A stretch of DNA of 64,000 nucleotides from Xylocopa sonorina (Eukaryota; Arthropoda; Insecta; Hymenoptera; Apidae), in the NCBI RefSeq assembly GCF_050948175.1, contig NC_135201.1:6696001-6760000 (forward strand), given 5' to 3'. The notes under the pieces are model-generated. The model ran no database searches. It had not been told where the DNA came from and saw nothing but the letters and a program-made list of their open reading frames with translations. How positions within the stretch are numbered: the first letter of the stretch is position 1; each line of letters opens with the position of its first letter. This document shows, piece after piece, positions 39,885 through 51,520 of this stretch. Both the position numbers and the translations under genes were made by a program.

Positions 39885-41527
39885 GTGAGCCCTCGATGCC
39901 GCGAATCCGCTTTAAATTTTGTGTCGACTCGGAGGGGAAGCATCCTTTTTGCCCTCCGTCGGGACGATGGAGAAAGATCTAACCTTGTAAATAATGAAAT
40001 GGGATAGTTTGGATTGTTTCGTATGGTGTTTGACTGTCGTGGGTGTCCTGCTCGGATCAGACGATGTTTAATCCCGCGGGAATCGAGCTCGAATTTAAAA
40101 CCACTGTGGATGTGGTCAAGCCATTCGTTGGGCGTTCGTTCGTTCGAATTGGGGCCGCGGTAGATGCGGTCGTGCGCGATCAGACATGTAGAATTTGTGT
40201 GGAAATCAAAGGGAATCGAAGAAGCTTTAGCGTACAGCGGAACCATTAAATTGGATTCTTTAAATTCGTTTAATACTTTTCGAGATAGAAACGGGATGAA
40301 ACCCCGTGGGAGAGTTCGTGGGTTCGTTTCGTGGTTCATTTAACGGTGAGCGCGGCGCATTGTCCGTGTTTAATTTCGCAGCGGCGCTGATTGACTTATT
40401 GAAGTAACCAGTAGCTTCGCGCTGGTTCGCGCGAACTTGATAATTATTGGTTATTCAGTGGATGACTATGGTTCACAATTAGGGGAGCTCGGTGTAATTT
40501 GCGCCCACGTGAATTACAGATTCCTCTTGACACGCCGCCGCGCCGTTAATGAACCCATTTGTACACACGACGATGATAATTGCCACGTAGCAACGCAACG
40601 TGTACGCGGTCATGAATAATTTAACCGGAATTAGAAAACAAACCAGCCTACCATTGATTTATCGACTGTATGAATCAATAAAGCTTAACGAAGCCACATA
40701 TTCCACCGTTTACTGCCGTCAATTTTCGCGGCACTACTCTCTGCGGTGTCGTTCTACGTTATCGACTGTTGAGAAACACCTGTATCAGCTGTAGTTGCAA
40801 CTGCAACTGCAGTTGTATGAATTCTCAGGCTCTGTCGGTAATTCAGCACTGTCTGCAGTTGCAACGACTTTTGATATTATCGACTGAAATCATGTAGGAC
40901 TCTTGAAAATGCTTCTGATAATGTTGATGCTTTTTAGGATCTTGAAAACGTTTTACTTGTTCTGTCGGCATTGTAGAACAGCTCACCCTTGGATGAGTAT
41001 ATCCCGTGGATATTTAATGAGGATATAAAAAGAAAAGGAATGAGATCAATTTAATTGAAAATCAGTAGCATTTCTCAAGATTCTCGAATGTCTGATCGTG
41101 ATCGTACCTATTCTACTGACGCATGGGGATTAAAGTAGGGACACTCTTGAAACATCTGATCCGAGCACTATTGTACAATACTGCCCTGTTGTTGTAAGAT
41201 CTTTCTTCTCTTTATGTGTAGCTTGAAAAACTATCGTAGCTTTCCATGGTGGTGATGGTGGTGCATATATCACTAGTCTTCGTATTATTTCACATGTTTA
41301 TAGTACTCGTATATACTATGCAACAAGGTAATGAGAAAAAGGATTGCACCAGTTGGAAAATAAGAATGGTTCGTAACGTTTCTCACCAAATTTTTCTCGA
41401 TTTCCGAAGTCAAGTTACACCTTGTTGCATCAAGAGAGATTACTTTCTTTTTTTTCTATTTATTCGCGACGAACGGGTGCGGGGTGTGACGATGTGAAAT
41501 CATATGTTTGTGATCCTTGGGTTGCAG
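39885..41527. other. dnc: Intron with an inverted repeat
   Basis: About 1.6 kb between the UCR1 exon and the 33-nt microexon. Its notable content is the CTGCAGTTG-type inverted repeat at 40794-40865. No coding sequence is seen. Confidence 0.75.
40794..40865. repeat. Inverted repeat able to form a hairpin
   Basis: GTTGCAACTGCA (40794-40805) is the exact complement of TGCAGTTGCAAC (40854-40865), giving a 12-bp stem around a 48-base loop. Two further pairs follow beyond one mismatch. The 5' arm also contains the palindromes AGTTGCAACT and CAACTGCAGTTG, so alternative registers exist. It lies about 660 bases upstream of the 33-nt microexon and could affect its splicing. A microRNA is unlikely given the single short stem. 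Confidence 0.6.
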
Positions 41528-41560
41528 GTTCAAAGAGACAGAGCTTCCTGTCGAGCGAGC
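41528..41560 (+). CDS. dnc: dunce 33-nt alternative microexon within UCR1
   Basis: An acceptor (TTGGGTTGCAG) and a donor (GTATGTAC) enclose 33 nt. Entered in phase 2 from the preceding UCR1 exon, it reads R-FKETELPVER and ends in phase 2. It adds 11 residues before HGEDLIVTP. Fly dunce, as I recall it, has a closely similar insert starting RFKEQE at the same place between SIASE and HGEDL. Skipping it joins SIASE to S-HGEDL, as in vertebrates, so the frame holds either way. It is an optional insert between the PKA-site half and the second half of UCR1. Confidence 0.8.
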
Positions 41561-41983
41561 GTATGTACACGATCCTATTATCTATTATCAGTCTCTCGTT
41601 TCACTTCACATATAGTCACAGAAACACACTCACAGACTAATCAACACCCCTCGCCACGATAATTCGATTCGCCGCCTCTTTAATCACCTCTACTTTTCTC
41701 TCACACACATATCCAGACGAGGAACACGGAAGTCGCTGAGGTGCATGGAACTGATTTTTTTCTTTTTTTGCGCGCGCGCAGAACCAAAATTCTGCCGCGA
41801 TTTTGAAGCTGAGCGGCTTTGTCGAGTCATCGAGAGTCGTTTTGCGGCGCGCTTTTATCGAGCTTCGTTTTGCGAGATTCTTTTGTACATTAGAGTTATC
41901 ATTAGTTCCCCTTTTTTCACAATTTGTTGGAAAGCTTACGGAGATTTGTGTACTGTTAGTTGCTTTAATTAACCGATAGAAAT

Positions 41984-41997
41984 TATATATATATATA
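41984..41997. repeat. (TA)7 microsatellite
   Basis: Uninterrupted TA run of 14 bases in an AT-rich part of the intron; no function is indicated. Confidence 0.85.
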
Positions 41998-42359
41998 AGA
42001 CATTGCTTATTGAGTGCTATAGATATTGCCTATCGAGTGATTTTCCTTTGGTTTTTAAAATGTATTCTTACTTTCCACTTCGAGTTCCGTCGAATTGATT
42101 TCCTTCCTTGTAAATACACTTGGCAGAATTGTGCTGATAACGATCGATGCTTGAGAACACACCTACACACATCCACTGGTACACCCAGACACTTTGGAAT
42201 TCTTTATTTTCTTCTATCTGCACCGCGAACAATAAACAGAGAATCACATCCAGACACCCAGAGATACATTCGACGAGAAATTCGAAGATAGCCGCTGTAT
42301 CATATGTACAGAATTGTTATTTTTACCTTTGTACATTGTGTAATTGTTAGTCGTTTTGT

Positions 42360-42378
42360 AAAAAAAAAAAAAAAAAAA
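42360..42378. repeat. Poly(A) tract
   Basis: Nineteen A bases in a row on the plus strand, about 165 bases before the 21-nt candidate microexon. Similar runs occur at 44266-44280 and 51501-51520. Confidence 0.9.
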
Positions 42379-42543
42379 TTGGCAGTTAACGTTTTGCAAT
42401 GACAAAAAGGACGTAACCGATGGGTACAAGTAGACGGGGAACAGAGTGGGACTGTGTTTAAGCTGCGTTTATTAACGTAACTAATTAACAGCATGTCGAC
42501 TATAGTGGAACGTTTTCGAATAAAAATAAATTGTCATTTTCAG

Positions 42544-42564
42544 GATATTTACCGATCAGTATAG
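42544..42564 (+). CDS. dnc: Candidate dunce 21-nt microexon within UCR1
   Basis: An excellent acceptor (TTGTCATTTTCAG) and a consensus donor (AG, then GTAAGTTG) enclose 21 nt. In phase 2 it reads IFTDQY plus junction residues, with no stop, and it preserves the frame before HGEDL. It lies 1 kb after the 33-nt microexon and could be used alone, together with it, or as an alternative. I do not recall a matching insert in other species, so support comes only from splice signals, length divisible by three and open phase. Confidence 0.5.
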   Translation, partial: DIYRSV

Positions 42565-45500
42565 GTAAGTTGCATTATTACGTAATTTTAGTACACTGCA
42601 ACTATTATTATTGCAAACTGTACACTCCGATTTACCATTGAATGCGATCATTTTATCATTTCTCTTAATTGGCGTACGCTTTCAATTCGTTTAAATAGTA
42701 AGCGTTGTTAAGCAAAGAAATAGTGTAATTTATAACAGTCAATGACAGTAACGATAATCTGGAATATACACAGCGACAAGCAGAATGGGATTTAGCAAGG
42801 AAATCGGAATAAGAAGAATTCAAAAGTTTATCGAGAGAATCGGAAAAGCGAAGAAGTCGCGAATATCCCAGATAAATGGCCACAGTGTCCCAGATATCCG
42901 GTTGGTCAGGGTAGTAAATATTTTCACGATGCATTGAGTGCATAGAGAATGGAAGTGCACCGAGTGCAAATATTTTTATCTCGCCGAGAGCAAACAGAGT
43001 GTCGAGTATTCGCTTCACTCCATCTGTCGTAGTCGGATTATCGCAGCTCGTGTGTGGAGTTTCATAGAGGAATCTGCGTCGTTCAGGAATCTCGTTGATT
43101 GTCACGGACTTTAGTTTTTTTTTTTTATTTCCTTATTACTTCACCCTCTTCCAATGTCACGATCGCAACTTTACAGCGTTATTCTACAAACCAAAATAAG
43201 ACGACGATGAAGAGTACCAAAATTGTCTTCGAAGCTTCGTTTCTGAAAAAAGAGACTTTGAAACTCCAAGCATGCATGATCGTAATATCCCATGAAGCGT
43301 TGTGGCGTGCAACGTTCCAGGGGGTTGCTCGCACAACTAAGTTGCGTCGACCCATGAGCTCTCCCTTTCAAAAGTCGTTTTCCTCAGAAACGAAGCTTCA
43401 AACGCAATTCCGTAACTCTTGACTTTCGATTTATTTTGGCCTTCAGAATCACCTCGTGAAACTTCCTTCTGCGTTACCTGAATCAAATCGCGGTGATTGA
43501 TCACTCGACGACAACGCTACAAAACAAATGACACGAATCGTGCAATTACTGAAAGAAATCGTTCATTCACGGGTGACTCTTGATCGCCATTCAAAATCTC
43601 GTGGTCTTGGGTGGCACGTTCGTTAGGATTGCATCGCGAACGACACGCATAGGCGCAGTCCCCGTTGATTACTGGTTTGTGGGTGGGAGAGAAGATGTTT
43701 ACGAGGCTGTCGCGCGCAATTAGACTCCAACAATCGCCCTGAAAGACCCATCTTTCGCCTTGTTTGCCAGCCGCAGTTACGTAACGCCTATTTTCGCGAC
43801 GCTGCAGGTGATGGTTCCTCTCATTCTGCGTCTAATTCGCGTGTGCGACGCGTTAGATAACGGTTGGATCCCGTTTTGCGAATATTTCACGTCGATCGAC
43901 CTATATCAGGAACGTTGGCCCAGACTGGTGCGCTCGAGCGGGACGCGACGAGAGTTCCTCTCTCGAAGCTGATCATTTTATTTAGTGGGATGTCCTATGG
44001 CTTCGTATAATGATGCCAATCAACCTCGATGAGCCTGGTTAATTACTATGTTATTCAGGGTCTTGTGACAATTTAATAGGATTGTTGACAACACCGTATC
44101 ACGGATAACGAGGCGCGCGTGTATTTCTCTAAACGTTACCAATTATTTGTACATCTGATTGCCTTAAGAGGATGATCGTTTACAGCGTTGACACCCCCGG
44201 CTCGTTTAACAGCGCCATTGTCGATAATTGGACGGCAGATAAAATTTGATTCGAGGGACTGGGGGAAAAAAAAAAAAAAACGCGGGGACGGGATGACGTT
44301 CCCCGTGAATCGGGACACGGGAAACGCGAGCGTGCAACGTGACCGCCGCTGAATTCCCAGCGGAAAATCAATATTGACCGCCGGACGATGAGAAAACAGC
44401 GATTGGACACGTTTACGCGGCCATCGTGCGCCGCGTCGTGTATTTTCTGGCCCCGTTCGCATAACCGACGACTCCTGCCCGACGTCGATCAATCAGCAGC
44501 CGGTGATTGCCGGTAATTCGCTTTTGGACCGGGCCAGCGTCGTCCAATTTCAAATTTACCCACCGCGCGCCTCGATACATTCGACCAGACTGAGGGATTT
44601 TCAAATCGAACCGACAGATCGTTCGTCCTCCTCGAGAAACAATCGTTGAAGTAACGCAACGAAGAGAAAAAACTTATGAAAAATTCTAATAATTTCCTCG
44701 AATAAATTCGATGCGATAAAAAATCCGTAGAAGAACTCACTTAGCAGCGGCAAAAAGAGTCGAGAAGTTGGTCACGTGTAACAGAAGGAGGCCGATGAGA
44801 CTGTCGAGAGTCATCAAATTGCCGTCGAGAGGAGGCACGATCACCGGTTTCCTCGAATCGCTGATGGATGGAGAATTCTTGATCGGACGAAACGCCGCGA
44901 ATTCGACCCTGAGGACGACTCGTGCCCGTCGTGATCCACGGCCCGCATTGGTACCGGCCGAAGAATCCCGGGAATTGAGGCCGATTGAGGCGTTCATTAA
45001 AATAACGACCGCCGGTTTCTGCGTCAAGACGAGAGAGTCATTTGCGGATGGATGTACGCGCGCGTGTGCGTCTGCAGCGTACGTGGCAATCACTATCTCG
45101 GGAATGGTGCCCGCCAGTGCGGCGGTTTCCGTTCTCCGCGGATGACGAGAACAGCTGGTCATCGATCAGCGTTGCGTGCTCGCGCGAATCCGGTCTTTCT
45201 GCGCGTCTTCTAGCCAGTTCTGCTCAGATCGGTAATTTCTCTTTTAATCAGCTGGGTTTTTTCTTTTTGTTATCACTTGGTCTGAGTACTCTGCGGACGT
45301 TTTCAAGGATCCTACGAAACGTTCGAATCGCTTGACGGTATTTCTGAAGATATTGGAATCCTGTAACGACTTTTTTGTTGCTAAGAACTTGTTGAAATGT
45401 GACGCAGAATGGTGAGAGTGCGATCAAGTGTCTTCGTAGGGATGTTCTCGAGAAATTGGTATCCTTGCACGTTTTTGCAACGATTTTTCACGTTTCCTTT

Positions 45501-46067
45501 GTAAATATCACGAATTTTCCATGTATCAGGTTATTTCGATGCAAAGTGGAGTGATTGGAATGTGTCGAGTCTGGAAATAGGGGGTTTCCATGGAGAGGCA
45601 GATTGGTGATTCATAGGTATTTCGGAAGAGATAATTCTAAAATATTTATATGGGTTAACAATTTTTATTACGCGGTTTGCTCGAGTGTTTCGTTTACGAC
45701 CACCGATCCAAACGGAATCTCTTAAATCGTCGTTAATGGCAGACTATGTCGCTTAGTCGTCGAGGATTGCATAATTTATTTGCCATTAAAACGCACGTAT
45801 GTTTACTTGTTTATTCCACTCTCGCGTAACAAAATGATCGCTGGTCCTTAGCGCAAATTGATCGGTAACCATCGTCGTTCCTCGATTGGCTCGTATTGTC
45901 TCGACGAGCTTAAACGACGGACTCGCTCGAGGCGGTCCAATTTAAATATATTATTTACCAAGGGGCTCGTTTGCAGCGTAGGTAGCATCCACGTAAATTA
46001 ATTCCAATCTCGACGGCTCCTGAAGCGTCCAATTTGTATCGTTTCGTGCTGTCCGCAACCACCGACC

Positions 46068-47150
46068 ATGGATCCCACCGATACGAACGTGGATGGAAAA
46101 TTAACGCTTATCAGAAGTATCACGGGTGTAATGGACGGAACGGGACAAAAGCAAGCGAAAAATAAAGTAAGCTGGAGACAATTACGGAATTATAATAAAT
46201 CAGAGGTGGATGGTGCAAGAGAAGACCCAGGAAGATATTCGCTCTGTTATTAAACCCACCGAGGGGACGGCAAAATTGACACTGTAAGACCCGTCTAACC
46301 AGCCTGCGAAATGTTAGGGTCGTAGGTTTAAGTCCCATCGTTCGGCTCCTTACTATCACTGGGAACAATGTCCAAGGAAACGTTGATAAAGAGAAACGAA
46401 ACAACGGATAAGAGAGAAAGAAACTGCTCAAACTGGGCGAACGATAAAAAAACCATGGAACGGTAAACTTCATTACGATAAAAATAAACAATGGAAGGAT
46501 CCCACGGAGTCGGAAAAATCCTCGAGACGAGAAGAGAAACGTACGGAGCTCGAGGTGAAACACCAGCGGTAATAAAAGAGAATTGAATTCGTGAAACAAG
46601 AAGAAGTTAGAGGGATACTATCAAACCTGCACCCATAACAGCACCCAAGAGTCTGCACCCAAGTTGAGTACACAACGGAACTCCTCCAGCAGACTTTCCC
46701 CAACTATCATTAAATCCAGCCAACAAGTTCGAATCCAAAGACCACGCTAAGCTCATCACGGATACTCTTCGCGAAACCACTGGACCCATTCTAACTCGAA
46801 GCATCATCCACAAGTACCAAGAACTTGGACTGATGGTTCAGTGCACCGTGGAAATGCCTGAAAACCCGTGAAACATCGAACCTGAGGAAGAACACGATGC
46901 TGCTGAAAGGATACCACGGGACCACGAAGATCCCAAGGCAACCCCTACGATGGATCCGCCCCAACGGTGGATGCCCACGGACACCAATAGCTGGACCCAG
47001 TCCAACGGGTGACGAAAGTTCGCAGCCAGAGGGAGGATGGGAAGAAAAATGGTCCCTCTGGACGAGGACCAAGTGAAACGGAAGACAGCTGAAAGAGGGA
47101 AGAGGAACAGGGAGGGAAATACAACTAGAGCCGATATCCACGCGCAAGTT
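46068..47150 (+). pseudogene. Degenerate coding-like stretch, unknown origin
   Basis: One frame contains successive open segments with protein-like composition (Lys, Glu, Asp, Pro rich), interrupted by stops. 46068-46253 starts with ATG and runs 61 codons. A run near 46722-46864 includes LITDTLRETTGPILTRSIIH and is followed by two in-frame TGA codons. The segment from 47037 then begins MGRKMVPLDEDQVKRK. The plus strand is richer in A and C than the flanking introns. I do not recognise the protein. It may be a decayed mobile element or gene copy, or a noncoding RNA with chance openness. A tRNA-like fragment lies inside it. Confidence 0.3.
46310..46349 (+). other. tRNA-like 3' half fragment
   Basis: AATGTTAGGGTC followed by GGTTTAAGTCC (46325-46335) resembles the variable and T-arm part of tRNA-Lys, including a near-consensus RNA polymerase III B box. 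No acceptor stem, D arm or A box could be matched upstream, and the T stem has a mismatch. It is therefore not a functional tRNA. It could be a tRNA pseudogene fragment or part of a SINE. Confidence 0.3.
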
Positions 47151-50100
47151 TCCCGCGCAAATCGTGCCCCTCCCCACGGTCAACGGCGAAACCTCGGCGA
47201 AAGCAGATCAACCTGGCCAGTTGGACGTCGCGTCAAACACGAGGTGTCCGACGACGCCAGTCTACCGTGTCTTTGTCACGTGAATCGGCTATTTCCGGTT
47301 TCCTGTGCGCGTAACTCGAGTGCACGGACGGACGGTTCGACCGATCGATCCAGTTGCGTTCGATCGCGAGCCAGCGTGGTGACGTCGCCCCGTCCCGCGC
47401 AACCAATCCGCGTGGGTGACCACTCGCATCGATTCCACTGTATTTCGAGATATTTCGCGGTAACTTCGCCTCGCAAACGGTTCTGCCAGACGGGGTGTGA
47501 TCGCGTTTTCAAGCCAGGCGTGAACTTTCAGCGTGATGGTGTGGTTTTCTTTTTTATATACGATACGTACACCGTAATGGAGCACCAGTAACAGGGTATT
47601 TATATAGGGGGTTGTTCAATGGTTGACGATAGAATCGCGGGTTCTCGTACGATTTCTTTGATGTCACGGTGGTGATAGGCTCGTTAGTTGATCGTCGTGG
47701 AGTTGATGAATGGGGATTCTGAATACTGGTGGGAGTTGGGATAGGTCATGGTTGTAGGGGGCATTTAGGTGGTTGGAGGACGACGTTAGTCCATGTTTAC
47801 GACGTTACGTAGGGTCGACAGGAGTGCAATTAACTTATGAGCCAGCGGGTATGACGTTTGCCATTTTTAGAATGGCTTGTTGCGCAGTGTCCTAGGTCAG
47901 GTTCCTTGGTAGAGTGATTAATGTACTTTGAATGCCATGGAATGCTTGCCAGGGGCTAATCAATAGGAGCATACCTGTAGCTGATCCCAGAGTCCGCAGC
48001 TGTGATATTTGTCATTTTTCTCTAACGATTCGTTGCTATTTTCTTTGGATATTTATTGTTGCCACGCGTGAGGTGTGAGACTCTTTGACAACGTAACGAG
48101 CAACGCATTAATAGAGATATCATTTATCTGCTGCGTCACTTAACAACGAACGAGTGAACTTTTGCTATTAGTTGAGAAATTAAAAATTAAAATCGACATT
48201 CCACTGCCAGTACGCCTTAACGGTCTGAAAACAACTGCTTTGGTGGACATTTCGAGTAAAAGTATTTTCGTGTCGTAAAGATTCATTTGTCCAGACACGT
48301 TTGCACGCTGAATTTCTTTCTAAAATGAACTGTTAACGGAATAGAATATTAGTCGCAAATATTATACACGGTTGTTTGGTTGGACAAATTCGAGAGGACC
48401 GTAGATTTTCGTGGGAACCAAACTGGTTTCATAAATATGCAACGAACGTGATCTGAAGATCGTTGAATATTTATGAAACTCTGTGTATGTACCGTATCCT
48501 TCTTTCTCTCTTCAGTGGGTATGAATGGCGCATTAACATTCATATTTGTCATTATTTAAATATTTGTGGTACAACAGAGAGCCGGCGGAAGGTTGAAATG
48601 CTGGGGGAGTTGCGAAAAATATCGCGGCACGGTCGTGAAACGCGAAAGGGACGACGGTTGAAAAAGCGTGGCAGATTAGCAGGGACGTTTTGCAAGAATT
48701 GTTGCAATCGCGAAATCTCGTTGCGACTCGATCGCGGATCGTCGGGAAGCGCTTTTAGCGGTATTAAATAAACGGATCTGAATTATAAAGTCGCCCGGGA
48801 ATATTGGATATAAATTCAGAACTTTCGAAAGCGTTGCTCATAAATTTTCCAGCTTTGACGGGCGTTCGAAATTAATTTTCCGCGGGAGCGTATCAATTTC
48901 AAAGTCTTGCGACGAGTCTGACTTTTGAAAAAATGATCCGTAACTCCATGGGAATTATTCAAATTAATCACGATACTTGAACGTTCTTGGACACGTTCCC
49001 CTGAGTGCTCGCCCGTAAATAACAATTTCGTTTCCGATCTCTATTTTCCACGAAAAACGGATAATTTATTCCCGCTGGCGCCGCGTTCCCGATACCTCCA
49101 TTCATCCAGCGATTGGAAAATTACTTTATTACGAAATAAAAAAGGACCGAGAAGTCGAAGAGAAATACGTGCTCGTTCGTCAACGTTACCCTCGCGGTTA
49201 TTCTTCACGCACCTCTCACGCGGAATTTATGAACAACAATTCGATTCTCGTCGCAGCTTCCTAACTGCTAGTCGATAGAAGAGCCACGTCGCGGATGAGA
49301 AATCGCTGGTTCTTAAAAATCTCATTTTTACCAACCATTTCTCGAAAAGTAACGCGAAGAGGGCTCGACCAGAAATTAGCTGAACGCCAGACATTTTACG
49401 GAAACTCTGGCTTGAATCCAATTCGCTAAATTTCCGGAGGAAGATAAGGATTTGGTCGAGAGGAGGCGCTGAAACAGTATCTCGAGCACTATCAGCTTCT
49501 ATCGAGGGACACTCGTTCGGCACTCGAATCATCCTAATCTCTCAGTCCCCTATCAGATTCCCCATGCATTAGACCATTCGTTTATCAGTCGACCAATGGC
49601 GTCGACTTAATGAGAACGTCACGTTTCGTCGGTTCTGTTCACTCCACACAGTCGTTGCATTTCACTAGAAATTCGTCTCTCGAATTGGTCTTCTGTCGAT
49701 TTAATAAATACTCTGCTAAAATATTCTGAAACACTTCTAGCCGAGTGGTGGCCACAATTTTCAGTTCTTATTGATCGAGTCGCTGCTCGAGTGCTCGGGT
49801 GAGTCACTGATATATTTTGTTAAGTACTCTTACGGTGCAGCCTGTATGTCGCCACGAGTCGAGCGTCCAGTCTAACGATTACGTGGCATCAGTCTGCGGT
49901 GTTCCAATGGCTTTCTCGTGGAACTTTCGACCATTGAGTTATCTTCGATATCGAGTGCTCACTCGCTTAAGTCCTACTCGAGTCCATTTCTACTCAAACA
50001 CACACACTGCCACTTTTCTGACCCAGATCGAACTCTGTACCCGCGCTCGAGTTTCTCTTTTACCAAACTCGCGCTGGAAACCTTTATTAAGTCTCCAGCA

Positions 50101-51500
50101 AAGGCGCGCGGCTTGGCTTTCCTCTCGAACTTCCCCCGGAAATAATGAATTGATCGATGGGTCCTTCCCAGAAGTTCGCGAAGGTTGCCACGGGCCATTG
50201 AATCGGATCGAGGGATAATCGAGCCGTCGAAACTTCATAACGACTTCTCTCGAGATACTGGGCGGGCCTGGGTGTTTAGCTGGGAAATCGCTGACGATCA
50301 GATTTTCAGATAAGGACCGCTTAACGCGAAGACGAATGGTTGGGTTCCGTATCGTCGACGCGTCTTCTCAAAACGCCGTTCGATGGCCACACTTTCGACG
50401 AACTCGAGGGATCTCACACGCGACGAATTCTGGCGGATGAATTCGAGTTACCCTGATTATTCTAATTGTCATCGAGGATAGCTGAGCTGGTCGATTGGTT
50501 CCTGTGGTAGTCGAGATTCGTGTTGGTCGTACGGTTCGACGACGGGTTCTGAATTTTCTCAGCGAGATAAACGTTTCCCAGATAACGTCTCGCTTTATCG
50601 TGGAATAATAAAGCACTATCGAGGCGACCTAGAGTCGGTATCGACGCGTGCTCTGGCTTATCGCGCGTTCGTATTTGAAACACAGATTTCCTGTGATTTT
50701 CAATTTTATCGCGGAATTAAGGACTTTAAACGCCTGGTGATCGATCGTCGTTCGCAAAATTTCTTCTCGACGAGTGAATCGGTTTCTAAGAAAATGACGA
50801 CGCTCGAATGGCGACATTCCGCTCTAGCTGTTGAAACTCGTTTGAAATCGACTCTGCTGCACGGTGATTAGAGCCTGGCCGTTAATTCCGCGGTTTCTAG
50901 GAAGCATAATTCACGGACAACGAGATAGACGAGTCTCAGAAGCTCTGGCTGACCCGAAAATGCTAATAGATTCTGATCGTTATGTAATTCTAGTTGGCGA
51001 ACGTGTTAACGAAGCAGTTTCGGCTACTGAACTGTCCGCTGGCGATTATTGCGCAATGGTTTCTTAATATGTGACGTTCCTCTTCGAAACGTAGAAATAT
51101 TTTAATGCACAATACGCGAGAGCTGCGCGCTGTTCTCTTTGGTAGTTGATTAAAATTTCGTTCAAGTTCAAAGCCGCTGAAATATCTGAAACGAGATTGA
51201 AGTCTATCGAAAAACCTTGAAAATATATACGCGCTCGTATCTCGAGATTAACTCCATCGATGTGAAATACGTATTCCTTCGTCAAATGCTAATTAATGCC
51301 GTGTTTGCGTTCGCTAAATTCTAATTGGCGTTATATTTATATTGTCAGATTAATTAACACCGTCCTTATCGATATCAGTCGCGATACAATTATTTGCGAA
51401 CTTCGTTATCCGCGAAATTTGTTCCTCGAATATTTAAATCGCGATGTCAGACATTTTTTCGAGCCACAGAGAGCTAAGAAAGTCGTTCGACGTGTACGAT

Positions 51501-51520
51501 AAAAAAAAAAAAAAAAAAAA
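51501..51520. repeat. Poly(A) tract
   Basis: Twenty A bases in a row. No target-site duplication or coding remnant could be tied to it. Confidence 0.9.

Larger units (their letters stand above)
41561..42543. other. dnc: Intron with AT repeat and poly(A) tract
   Basis: About 1 kb between the two microexons. It contains a (TA)7 run (41984-41997), AATAAA near 42231, repeated CCAGAC motifs and a 19-base A run (42360-42378). The AATAAA plus A run could suggest a transcript end or retroposed tail. I see no coding sequence attached to it. Confidence 0.6.

Noticed and set aside
39719..40339. Minus-strand open frame of 206 codons
   Set aside because: It is antisense to the UCR1 exon; its openness follows from the GC-rich coding exon on the other strand.
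49763..49798. Short acceptor-donor pair (TTTTCAG to GTGAGTC)
   Set aside because: By hand count the enclosed piece is about 34-36 nt and the frame could not be shown to be preserved; no similarity to dunce.
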